Assembly (NCBI GenBank): GCA_000328365.1
Contig: KB297541.1
Location: forward strand, 22,330 to 86,329
Direction of reading: 5' to 3'
Length of the DNA stretch: 64,000 nucleotides
Origin: Capitella teleta
Lineage: Eukaryota > Annelida > Polychaeta > Capitellidae
Shown here piece after piece: positions 51,233 to 62,490 of this stretch; the stretch's first letter is position 1; each line of letters opens with the position of its first letter. A model generated the notes under the pieces. That model saw nothing but the letters and a program-made list of their open reading frames with translations. It did not search any database and was not told where the DNA came from. Made by a program: the position numbers and the translations under genes.

Positions 51233-54200
51233 TCAAATTTCTGATTTTGGGCTGAATTGAATGATGCAGTGAGGTAGTGCTTGGAGCGCGTCAAAGATGA
51301 CGTATTCCTGGCACAGAACAGCGTCGGCCTCCATACCTGAAATCAGACGCCCTGTGGTCTGAAAACATGAACCATTTTCATTTAAGCAGCATATCAATAG
51401 AGTACAAAATACCAAGATGGAATCAGCGTTTTCAGGAGGCTGTGTGAGTCCTCTGCATTTCTGCACAACAGACTTGGTTCTGCCGAGGGCAACGTCAGCT
51501 ACCATCAATCTGCCCATCTGTGTATCAATATATATATATTTTTAATTTTGATAGTTCAAGATTACATGTTCTTGAACTCACCGCTGAGAATTGTGCCGCT
51601 TTAGATGGATATTTTGTGAAGTATAAGCCTCTGCCATAATCACCATGAGAAAAATCTACAGAGGAGGATATAGAGTTGAGAATTTCAGAATGAAACCAAA
51701 TGCAATTGACAGACCTTGCTCAGAAAAACCTCCCTTGAGAATTTCTGGCAGCCTCTGCGGTTGCTCCAAAGACCCACAGTAGTAAAGCCGTGTAATTAGG
51801 TTCGGATCTTTGAGGGTGGAAACTTTATCAGCAAATTCTTCCTTTGCCTTCGGAGATAAAACAGCCTGCAAATGAGATGCGTTAGAATTCACTGTGGTTG
51901 TATGAAATCAATGTCTGACTTTTGAGACCCCACTGATCTCATAAGTTGATACGACTGAGGTGTCAATCTTCATTGACTCGTAGAATTCCTTTGTGGTACG
52001 GAAAAAATCCTCTGTATCTACCCCATGGTCATATGGTTCACCATCATCAGCAGAGTTAAGACTTGACACCATGTATTGATTCTGCTCTCCTGTAATGAGG
52101 CTCTGAGTTAGCACTTTGATTTCAAGTTTAATCAAATCATGGACATTATACGGCATATTGCTGATACAGAAAATCAGTAAATGTGGTAATTTTTCATATT
52201 ATTTTGAAATCACATAAGTCATACAATCAAATCAAGGAAGATTATTTAGTTGGTTAATGACGAGATCTTGATTAAGACAAAAAGGTCAAGAAAATAATGG
52301 ATGTGCTCGGTTCCATACCATCGTTGCTGGGGATGGAGTGTGACCTCCGCTGCCGAGCCTGGGTTCTCGCTTCTAATTCTAACTCTCTGATAAGTTCTGA
52401 TGTTGCAGCTTCAGTGTCATCATCTGAGCAGATATTCAGTGAAAAATTGGATGAGAAAAAATGGTAAAGCCTACCATCAGAGTGGATGCTGTGGAATGAG
52501 GCCACTTTGAATTCCAGGAGGCGTTTTTCTGGAAGTAAGAAAACAATATCAGGTTGCCGCACATATTGGCATGATTTGATGTAATTACCAGCCACCATTT
52601 TCTCTTGCCGAATACTGTCATTAGCGCTGGCTAACGAAGCAATTAAATTCTGCTGAGAAGTCACCAACGCCCGCAAATGAATGATCTCGTTGCACATACG
52701 GTTCATGCAGCTCATTTCAGAACGGAAAGACTCGATGCTTTTCTCTCTCCTGTTATCGAACCATGCATAAAATAGAAGGAGTCAATTTTCCAGCAACATT
52801 CAAACCATTTTTTTATTTCCTTCTCCATAGCTATGATGTCCAATTCTGGAAGTGATGTTGCAGTGATTGGTTCATCTAAAGAAAAATCATAATCAAGTGT
52901 AAGAACTGGAAACAAAAAAACTGAGCTCACTCGTGAAAGGAGGCAAGTAACACATCAACGTGCAATTCGTGAACTGCTCAGCAAATTCACTGGAAAAATA
53001 AGTGTCACATGCAATTGCACTTCGCAGCAAAGCAGCCACCTCCATCTGCTGTTGAGGACGATGTCATCGGAGAATCCGAATCTCTCAAAAAATTGAAGAG
53101 CTGAATTGTCAGCGTGCACTACGATGGCGTCAAAATTCCCAACCACTGTTGTGTCTTTAGTTTTCTGCATGAAATTATTAAAATTTTAATCTTAGCTTTG
53201 GAGTTCAAGATACCTGAAGAAGGTATTTGCCAATTCCAAAATGCTGGAGACGCTTTCGTACAGCAATGAGCGTCAGGTGAATGATCCGTTCCGAGGGTTT
53301 ACTGAAATAAATTTGACTACATTTTAATATGTTGGTCAAATTTTTAAAAATCGCACTGACCAATATTTCTTCTCAAAAGACAGCGCCCCAACAAGTCGGT
53401 CCTCAATGCCAACATTACTGAGAGGAACTTCCGAAACTTTTGCTCGAAACGCTTTCCTGACTTTGACCTCTTTCAAAAATGCATTGATTCCTTTGGAGAA
53501 ATCTTCCTCATCAGACTCACTGCAGAGGAAGAAATTACACAGGATAAAAATAACTTATTACACCAAGTAATATGTAAGTAAATTGCGAGGCTTAATGGCT
53601 ATAAGAACTTTTGTGATGAAACTTGTATTTATTTTTAAAAGATCACAAAAAGAATCGTCTCCTTGGTGATTATTTCTCTGTATGCTGATTCAGGATTACA
53701 ACAAAGTAAAGTACCTGTCAGAACTTTCAGATTCATCGCTGTCACTGTAAACATTCTCAAATGTGTTTGGTTTCTCTTCTTCTCCCTTGAACACATCCTC
53801 TTCATCTTTGGTTTCTGCATCTGGCTCATCAAAAGAGATTTCTTCTTCTGATTTCGTTCTCTTAAATTTGAATTTTCTTCTGTTGATATCAAACTGAGCA
53901 TCTGTGAAATATTCGCAATGCATTAATCATAAATTAAACACAACACCATTAAGTAAACGTTAGATAAAGGCAGATCAATCAAATCCTCTGCAACTGTTAT
54001 TGGTGTTTTCTTTATGGAGATGTTACATTCACTTCCCTCGGGTTTGTGATAATCATTATTTGAATGATTTTCCTAGTGATGGGCGAATATTGAATTTGAG
54101 CTCAATCAAGTAACACCCACTCAGGCGCACCATCAATCAAGGACAGCTCGCCATGTGATTGGTCAAGTTCAAATATATGAACAGCGTTGGAGTCGATTTA

Positions 54201-55533
54201 AAGCTATTTAAAGTGTTTGTTGATTCCCACCCAATGTTATGCATCCAAGCGTTTAGATACTCTGAGTAATGCGCGTGCCGGCACACAAGTGAGTAAACAG
54301 AGTGATCTAGAGAGTCTAATTAATGCATTAATTTTTTTTCTTGTTATTCGGATTTGTTGATCTTTTTCCATTCAAAGTCAAAGTCAATATTCATAGAAGT
54401 CTGAACTCCGAAGCCGAAGCTTCACCAATTACTAGTTTTTACCTTTTGCGTCGCGGATAAGCATCATTGTCCTGGCATATTTACTGCACACAGTTGAGTA
54501 CAAGACGTCAGGAGTCATCTCATTCAAGGACACATCAAACAAACCAATCACTGCGTGGAGGAGAGATCTGTTTGAAACCTTCAAGATATAAAAATAAACA
54601 TGTCAGGAATCAACAAACAAACACACTTGTAGTTATGATAAGTAGGTGGGTGACAATGCTACAAGTATCATGCCTGAAGCGAATGAAAAAATAATTACAC
54701 CCCCAAATACCCAAAACAAGACCACTGATAAATTTTCAAATAACAGAAGGCTATATTAGTATATATACTTATCCCTTCTGTATACCAATACATGCATGTA
54801 TCTAGTAGGCCTCTCTATGTACTACAGAAGAAGAGCCAATTAAACCACCACTCTAACAGCCTGTATTGTGTATTATCGGATGTAAATCGATATGTAATCA
54901 AAATAATACTCATTATTATTTAATAGTAAATATCAATGGAATAAAAAGTGGAAAAGTAATGATAATATATTTGCATGCAGGCATGTTACAGATCTATATA
55001 CAGGAAATAAAAAGACCTAAAACAACAGTAGTTTTTACGATGTTAAGATACCTTATAATGCTCGATCGTTGATTATGATTATATAATTATCTTCTATAAT
55101 AATAATTGCTGTTATCAGCTATATCAGTATATGATTAAATGATTATGAATAATGAAATTATCAGTGGAGGCTGGGCGATATATATGCAATACTGAATACA
55201 TAATCCATTAATTTCAAATACATGATATCGCATATTTAATATTGCATTGAATGTATGTCATCGGAATGATTGCTGTTCGCTTACCCCAGGAATAACCTCA
55301 ACAGCATCGGTCATAAGTATGCGTCTGAAGTCGACCAAAATAGGGGTCGCAGCCACACTTTTGCCGTTTTTTCTGCATGAAAACGTGTATGGATCCCCTA
55401 ACCTGGCACCCGGTAGAATCTCTACATCCTCCTCTTCCTCTTCCCGAGCGGCGAAAGCAACGCTACCTCTGTTCGCAATGTCATGCTCAGATAAATAAAT
55501 TTCAGCGCTGCCTCCTGAAGCTTCGGCAGCCAT
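51233..55533 (-). CDS. GNAT acetyltransferase - PARP-like ADP-ribosyltransferase fusion protein
   Basis: Sixteen exons join to about 687 residues: 55285-55533, 54443-54578, 53715-53901, 53361-53519, 53214-53301, 53040-53164, 52931-52989, 52806-52875, 52589-52749, 52475-52528, 52345-52423, 51920-52160, 51715-51865, 51582-51655, 51413-51517, 51233-51358. Residues 129-200 are acidic and Ser-rich. A GNAT domain spans about 200-330: the acetyl-CoA loop is LQHFGIGKYLL, and NSALQFFERFGF is the usual last motif. A coiled coil (about 345-455) follows. The PARP catalytic fold fills about 510-687: LYYCGS, YGRGLYFTKYPSKAAQFSA, MVADVALG and CQEYVIFDALQALP. In PARP1 terms the triad is H-Y-E; here Tyr and Glu are present, but the His of HGS reads Cys. 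Substrate and location are unknown. The exon 11 end is uncertain (52345 fits phase; a stronger donor at 52319 does not). Most introns are only 50-60 bp. Confidence 0.85.
54074..54434. mobile_element. hAT MITE (TAGTGATGGGCGAA ends) in GNAT-PARP intron 2
   Basis: The left end TAGTGATGGGCGAA and the inverse of the right end (TAGTAATTGGTGAA) match at 11 of 14 bases. Flanks GATTTTCC (54066-54073) and GTTTTTAC (54435-54442) agree at 6 of 8, as an old 8-bp duplication. TAGTGATGGGCGAAT ends are typical of hAT MITEs. The right flank is exactly the first eight intron bases after exon 2. Confidence 0.6.
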
Positions 55534-58031
55534 GATGTCAACAACACAGCTCCGCAGCGAACGCAATCTTCTTCGAGGGATTGGCTGAAAATACGATGTC
55601 GTAACCAGGCCAAAACATCCGGCTGAGCTTCAGAGTGGAGGGAACTCACAATCATAACGTTGTGCTGTGAAAATCATAGCGCACATGAGCGATAATGTAG
55701 GCATCGGACATTACGAAGAACCGACTTGATACAAGTTTGTTTGTATTTTATACAAGCATCCATCTAATGACACGATTAAGATTACAATTAATTATTATTA
55801 TTTTACATTTCACAAAATTACAATTAAAAGCCATGATCGAGCTTTAGGCTCCGCAATTTGTACTACGCTATAATTATTTAATAATTACTTGACTTCTTCA
55901 AGTTCTTTAGTTCTTCGGACTGGGAGTAGGGTTATTTTCCGTTATCAATAAAATAGTGACTGTGAGCAAAACTCTTTTTGACCTTTGGTTAATTGTTGCT
56001 ATTTTTTTTTTATTTTTTTAGTTTATTTTTTTTTTTTACTGAATATTTAGCTCCTCTTGTTGGCTTGTAGTCGGTCTACCCATGCACTTAAAACCGCAAA
56101 CCTTCATGTTTCAGTACAAAACCCAGAATACACGATGAATATCCTTGAGACTCGACTTATAGCCCATATACCGTAGAACAGGAAATTTCTGTGCACTACA
56201 AATTTTGCGGTTATATTGCTCAGGCCTCAGGTCATGCGTAGAGTCATATATAGTATATTATAAATATAGTATATTATCACCCAGACAAATTTCTGCTACC
56301 CCTGAGAAGCTACTAAGTATTGTAGTATATGATTATCATTATTCATCAAAACTCATAATCAAATGAGTTTATGCAGGACTTGGACATTATCGCTCATCTA
56401 CTCGCCATTGGCAAGTAATTTAAGAACCTTCCCTGGCAACAAAAAATATAAAGAATGGTTGCCAGATGGCAAGTAATAATATTGTCCTAAAAATTAAAAA
56501 AGCTGATTAGATTTTCTACCCCAACTAACAGATTTTAGCTCAACCCTCATTTCATAAACTGAACCTTTGAGCCCATGAAGGCGCCTAATATCATGCCGGC
56601 ATGTTAGAAGCAGCTGGCACCATATACAGAGTGGGCTGAAAGTACCTACTCCATGTTAAAAACAAAAATTTCAAATTTGCTAAAATTGATAAAAAAAACC
56701 CCAAAAACCTGATATGGATTGACTAAGTTATTCTGCGCTCATTTATGCAAGGAAATCGAATAATAGTTACTTTCGAATGAGGAAGGGACATTTAAATTAG
56801 AGTGGTATGTGATCGCGAAGAACTTTTATGTGCACGTAATTAGGTGGGCCCCTGAACCAGCATTATGGAATGTCATCTGTTGCATGGCGCTGCAGAACAA
56901 ATTATCTGCTTGTTTTCATTTTTAAGTACATAAACATTAATGCTACAATCTCAACAACAGCACTCACAAACAATAGAATAATCCTATAATAGTAATTTAA
57001 GAAGTTGAGTATTGGATAGATTAAGATAATTAATAATGCAAACAATTTAAACGCCTGGCACCACAAAAAGTATTTTGCGCATGTTTTCTGCCGCTCGCCG
57101 CTCGCTGCGCAGCATCGTACATTTCCGCGAAAAACGTGGATTTTTAGTGAGTATTTTATTTCGCATTTGTTTTTGTTTTTTTCATTGTTCTTACTTCTTG
57201 AGTAGGTCATTACTTTACGCGATATGCTACGTATCCGAATTTTGTTTTATTTTTCTCTCCGATTACTATGGTATTCGTTTCTTGCGAAATTTAATTGATT
57301 ATAAAAATGAAACTGTTTTTCTGTTTTGTGATCACTAATTACAATTTATTTATTTTATTTTACAATGTATGATGCACGCATGCTGTTATGCAACAGGTCA
57401 CTAAGTGCAGCAGCGTATAATGTTCACAACGCAGAGAGAGATGCTTTATTTAGGAATCTAAATGATGCTCATTCATGGTGCGGGGCTGAAAGGGAAAATA
57501 ATAAAAATATCACCGAATGTTAGGTGCACTCTTTTGTTTAAGATAAATCGGCATCAATGTGAACAAAATTAGAATAGAAATGAAAGGAATAGCAGCATGA
57601 AATGTTAAACTATCCATACCAAGTATTAATTTCTCTTATTTTGTGTGGTTTTTACACTGCGATCTGCTTTGTAACACTTTATTAGAAAAGCGCAGTGCCA
57701 TTGAAAAGCATTGAAATCAGAAACATGGAGTATATAGACTACTTTTGTCCCAGTCTGTATATTGCCAGATTAAACGCCAGCTAATTTTGAGTGCCGCCTT
57801 TGTATATCTACGCTTAAAATGATCTAAGGAGAAGGTTTTAATTAGAGGCAATTCCATTTGTAAAGTATAATGTAATTGAATGACAAATTTGAATTATGAA
57901 TTGAACCAAATCTGATATTCTCTGTTTTCTGTGACCTGAGTCTTTTCCCACTTATTAAATATTCTATAATTAAATTAAATTATTAAATTAAATTAATTAT
58001 AATTAAATATTCTCATGCATTTCAGAACAGA
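55534..58031. other. head-to-head intergenic region of GNAT-PARP and PIGG
   Basis: 2.5 kb between two divergent start codons. A repeat pair AATCATAACGT/AATCATAGCGC lies at 55650-55682, just upstream of the GNAT-PARP start. A possible exon lies at 57078-57143. The rest is AT-rich with no gene recognised. Confidence 0.45.
57078..57143 (+). other. possible upstream exon of PIGG
   Basis: A short open frame (MFSAARRSLRSIV...) ends at a good donor (TTTTTA|GTGAGT). The PIGG start is preceded by a good acceptor (GCATTTCAG|AACAGAATG). Joined, they stay in frame. The codons would add a basic leader not seen in vertebrate PIGG, so this is more likely 5'UTR, or chance. Confidence 0.3.
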
Positions 58032-61000
58032 ATGAAACCACCTTTATTTCTGATCATCTGCATTGCAACAGAGCTCCTTGGCCTCTCCATATTCTTCCTG
58101 GGTTTCTTCCCATTCAAATCACCCGTCCATGGCTCCGCCTCTCACGATGCTTTCCCCGCGGAACCCTTCTTCCCAAACTCATCGCTCTCTCCGCCGTTCT
58201 TCAATCGTATGGTATTTGTTCTCATTGACGCTCTTCGAGAGGACTTTGCTCTCTGCTCTGATGATGACCCTAGGATGAACTTCGTCTGCAGCAAAGTTGC
58301 GGATGGCAGAGCTCGGGCTTTCAGAGCAATGGCACATTCTCCAACTGTTACAATGCCTAGAATTAAGGTATGTTCACTTTACCAAAGTGCTGTGCACTCA
58401 ATAATGTCTCATCTCTCAGGCGTTGATGTCTGGTGGGATACCTGGTTTTGTGGATGTTGTGATGAACTTTGGTTCGTCGGCCATGACCTCCGATAACCTC
58501 ATGACCCAGTTGCTCCACCAAAACAGGAAACTTGTGTTCTACGGAGACGATACTTGGATGAGACTTTTTCCGAAGCATTTCATTCGTTCAGAGGGAACTA
58601 CGTCTTTCTTTGTGGCTGATTATACCGAAGTGAGTTCTTCCCTTGCTTCCAATGCTTGTACTTCTGCTTCTATCCGCAGGTGGATGACAATGTAACACGA
58701 CACTTGGACCCTGAGTTGTCGTTCTCTGATTGGGACATTCTCGTGCTGCATTATCTCGGTTTGGACCACATTGGTCATCTGGCCGGTCCTCACAGTCCAC
58801 TGGTCCGTCCAAAATTGAAGGAAATGGACTCTGTGGTGGAGCGAATATTCACGAGTCTACAGGTAATTTGCATTGCACAGATTTCGATTATTTGATTTGG
58901 CATTTGTAATCTGGCCTGATTTACGCTTCAGGGGTCGGATGTTCGTTCTCTGCTTGTTGTTTGTGGGGATCATGGAATGACGGCTGCAGGTGGACATGGA
59001 GGTTCCTCACTCAGTGAAACAGCCACGCCTCTCATCCTCCTCTCACCTCATTGGCCCACGAACAATGGTGAATTCATGTATCCGTGCTGTTTAACTCAGG
59101 ACATATAGCATTTCTATCTGAGAAGCTCTAAGGCAGGGGTCCCACTTTTCAGGGCGAGGGCCAAGGAAAATACCGAACAGATAGAAATATATATAATTCA
59201 AGATTTCCCCCAATGTTGAGCATGCTGACAGAGTCCTCACTAGGCCGCCAAAATGAAAGTGCTTATTGAATCCAAACCCAGGCAAGTGGCGAAGGTATTA
59301 TCTTGATTGAATCTGGCCCACGCTCCAGTTGGAATAGAAAATACCTTTGCGGGCCAGATTTAATAGTAAAGCATTGGCGAGGCCGCGGGTCACTCTGAAG
59401 GGTCTCGCGGGCCATAGTCTGGGGACCTCTGTTCTTAAGGTTAGATTTCCCTGGGTGACTTCATATTGAAGTGTTAGGTGCATTAGGGCATAGAAACTTT
59501 TCTAATGAGATATTTGTCCTTAGAATTTGTTTCTGAATAAATATTCAATCTTTCTTTCTTCAGTTCTGGAGCGTAGTGAAGTGCATCAAATAGACATGAC
59601 TCCTACATTAGCGTCTCTGCTTGGTGTTCCAATCCCACAGAACAATCTCGGAACCCTGATTGCCGACGCCTTTGAAGGATTTCCTGCGAGAACAAAACTC
59701 TCGTTTGCTTTCAAGAATGCACAGCAACTTGTTCAAGTGTTGAACGAGAGCATGAGTGACGTGAGCAAAGGTACGCAGTGCAAAAATGGATTTCAAATCC
59801 AAACAAATTCCCTCGATTCTAGAGCCGTCATATCAGTCATACCAACACACACGCTCTGCCCATCACAAATGGCTGGTTTCTGACCATGACGACAGAACAT
59901 CAGATTTATTGGCGGATAAAATTCTGCTGCAATACGTCAAAGCCATGAATCTGATGAAAGAGAAGCTGGCGTCAAATCTCACTCGGTACGACTTGCATGC
60001 GATGGCAGTTGGCGTCTTCCTCATTTGGATGGTACGGTTGTTGCCTGTGCCCTTGCTGTATCTATCTCTATGCAAACAGGTACTCATTGCACTCTTAACC
60101 TTTGACCTCACGCTTAGCGTGACGGTAGCTCCTTTTGTGATGGCGGTTTTCACCGTAATCACGCTCATGGGTCACACGGCTGTCTGCACCTCACCCCACG
60201 CCAGTCCACTCCTCTGTTCTCTGACGTTCACGTCTCTTGTCCTGGTCGCTGTCTCTACATTGCTGGCTTGTGTGTTGCTCTTGACCCAGAAAAGCATTCC
60301 TTCCCTCCGGGTATGTCCAACATCAATAGCATTCCTTCCCTCCGGGTATGTCCAACATCAATAGCATTCCTTCCCTCCGGGTATGTCCAACATCAATAGC
60401 ATTCCTTCCCTCCGGGTATGTCCAACATCAATAGCATTCCTTCCCTCCGGGTATGTCCAACATCAATAGCATTCCTTCCCTCCGGGTATGTCCAACATCA
60501 ATAGCATTCCTTCCCTCCGGGTATGTCCAACATCAATAGCATTCCTTCCCTCCGGGTATGTCCAACATCAATAGCATCCTCCNNNNNNNNNNNNNNNNNN
60601 NNNNNNNNNNNNNNNNNNNNNNNNNNNNNNNNNNNNNNNNNNNNNNNNACGTCATGTGTATTGGGACGGTCGGCCATGCGATGAGCGTGCTGTCCACAAG
60701 TTGTATCGAGGAGGAACACCAGGTCTGGTACCACTGGACCACCACGCTCTTCTTCCTCATGGCTGCGTCCATGGTCCTTGACCTGCGGGGTCCTTCTCCC
60801 AGACCTTCGTCCGTCTCTAGAGTACTGACCAGTCAGTCGTTCTTGGTGCTGCTGCTGCTCATGATTCTGTGTCGACTGGCAAGAGCGTGGAACCGAACAG
60901 GCGACAAGTGGAAACATCTTCCTGATATTGGAGACTGGCTCATGCAGTGGGTGAACCTTAAAATTACTCTTTAAACTTTGCAGCATATCTTTTTTTGTTC

Positions 61001-62366
61001 ATTTTATAGATGCCATCTTTGAGTTAATTACTGCAATTGCATTTACAATTGCATGATATTTTGCATGAAGACAGCAAATACAGTTACTTGTATGTCCATT
61101 GTTTAATTCGCAATAAGCCTTGCATGACTTTTTATGTTACTCATGATTAAGCATTGTTAACCTTTCGATGGATCTTGCATTTCAGACCTGAGCACCATTG
61201 GGCGTTATCTCTATGCGCCTGTGCATCTCTCATCGCCATCGCCCTTCTTGCCTCTGAAAGAGGTTCTTCACAGAAGGAGAATCTTCTGCGTTGGATCTGC
61301 TGCGTGAGCATTTACTGCCACAGAGCGCAGAACGGAGCCCTGTGGCTCCCTCTGTTTAGTCATGATGCCAGGTCAGTGCTAATTGCATTATATTTACTTT
61401 TTACATGCAATTTAATTTAACCTGGTAGATTATCATTATCATTGATATCTTATACTTCAGCAGGTCAACGTTGTTCTGTGCCTGAGGGCGTTATGATTTG
61501 CTTTTATAGCGTTATGATTAGCATTCAAAGAGTGCGTTATGATTTTAGATAGGATAGCGTTTTGATTTGCATTGACCAATCAGCCTCTTTCAGGGCCGTT
61601 GTGTTCGCGCGCATCGCCTATTCGTGCATCCTCCTCCTAACTGCCTCCTCCGTCTACCAGACCCTCAAGGGTCACTCCTCCTGGAAGGGTCTGCAGTCCT
61701 CCTGGGTGCTCCTCATGTCTCTCCTCCTGCGACCTCACAACTTGACCCTCGTCGCAGTCATATATCTCCAATCGAAATGCCTCGGTTACATTAGCCGGCA
61801 CTTCCGTAGAATGCCTTCAGAATTTCTCGCCATTATGTACTCCTGGATGGGATCTGCGGCTTTCTTTTACCAAGTGAGCCCTCGGTGATATTCTCCGGCA
61901 TTTCTATCATGAAACTTCCTTGCAGGGCAATTCCAACAGCGTATCGTCAGTGGATGTCTCTGCTGGTTACGTTGGTTTGCTGGATTACCGGCCGCTTCTG
62001 ATTGGTCTCCTCATCACCATGGCAACCTACTCCGGCCCAATCTTCTGGTTTATATCACTCATGCGAGAACTCACTCATACGTCATCATTGTAAGCCCTCA
62101 GATTCGGTCTCAAACCCTCAAAATAAAGATTCCATTGCAGGCAACCTTGCTTCCTCCGCGTGGCGCACTGCCTGCTCTTCATCCGCGCTCTGCCTTTAAG
62201 CATTTACGTCATCTTCATCACATCTGAACGATTCCATTTGTTCATTTGGAGCGTGTTTTCACCCAAACTTCTCTACGAAGGCACGCATTTAGTGATGAGC
62301 AGCTGTTTTTGTCTCTGTTTAATCATTCAACATTTCTTTATCAAAACGAAATCTCAAATCTCCTGA
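58032..62366 (+). CDS. PIGG: GPI ethanolamine phosphate transferase 2 (PIG-G/GPI7)
   Basis: Exons: 58032-58367, 58420-58629, 58680-58862, 58932-59067, 59564-59770, 59823 to about 60310, one exon entering from the gap to 60946, 61186-61371, 61594-61873, 61926-62089, 62141-62366. A signal-anchor helix opens the protein. The alkaline-phosphatase-type domain has LIDALREDF, SPTVTMPRIK (Thr nucleophile), YLGLDHIGHL and CGDHGM, so the metal and catalytic residues are present. The C-terminal half is multi-pass; EEEHQVWYHW, LLRPHNL and FHLFIWSVFSPKLLYEG mark it as PIGG rather than PIGN or PIGO. The enzyme, with PIGF, adds ethanolamine phosphate to the second mannose of GPI in the ER membrane. A few residues are lost in the gap at 60583-60648. 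A 48-bp stop-free stretch (60032-60079) has intron-like ends; it is read here as coding. Confidence 0.94.
59134..59431. mobile_element. hAT (Charlie-like) MITE in PIGG intron 4
   Basis: Left end CAGGGGTCCCACTTTTCAGG and right end GTCTGGGGACCTCTG are inverted, with GCGGGCCA-type interior words. These are the hallmark of hAT-Charlie MITEs (CAGGGGTCCC...GGGGACCCCTG). The flanks CTCTAAGG and TCTTAAGG are similar but not clean. No coding sequence. Confidence 0.65.
60293..60582. repeat. 35-bp tandem repeat over a PIGG exon-intron junction
   Basis: Eight full copies and a diverged partial copy of a 35-bp unit (AGCATTCCTTCCCTCCGGGT then ATGTCCAACATCAAT). The first copy contains the last coding bases before a donor (CTCCGG|GTATGT), so the donor-like site is repeated in each unit. 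Copies are almost identical, which suggests recent expansion. The array runs straight into the assembly gap. Confidence 0.95.
60583..60648. other. assembly gap (66 N)
   Basis: Run of 66 undetermined bases directly after the 35-bp array. The true distance is unknown. The start of the next PIGG exon is probably inside. Confidence 0.99.
61488..61567. repeat. degenerate ~23-bp periodic GCGTTATGATT cluster
   Basis: GCGTTATGATT at 61488, 61509 and 61534, and GCGTTTTGATT at 61557, all the same way round, in PIGG intron 8. The sequence between the cores differs from unit to unit. Confidence 0.65.
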
Positions 62367-62459
62367 GCATTATCACAGATAAGCGGCTTCATGAGAACCT
62401 TTTGTGATATTTTATCTTCTGTGACATTCTTACGTTGCATTGCGTAATCTTATTTTGGT

Positions 62460-62465
62460 AATAAA
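62460..62465 (+). terminator. PIGG polyadenylation signal
   Basis: AATAAA 94 bp after the stop codon, in an AT-rich 3'UTR. The Kolobok-type MITE begins 26 bp further on. Confidence 0.6.
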
Positions 62466-62490
62466 TGTGGGAAATATTCTTCTGGTGTTG

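Noticed and set aside
57361-57525. Open frame MYDARMLLCNRSLSAAAYN... with acceptor-like CAACAG
   Set aside because: Does not join in frame to the exon-like piece at 57078 and matches no known family.
60293-60582. CRISPR-like direct repeats
   Set aside because: The 35-bp units are head-to-tail with no spacers, in an animal gene; a minisatellite.
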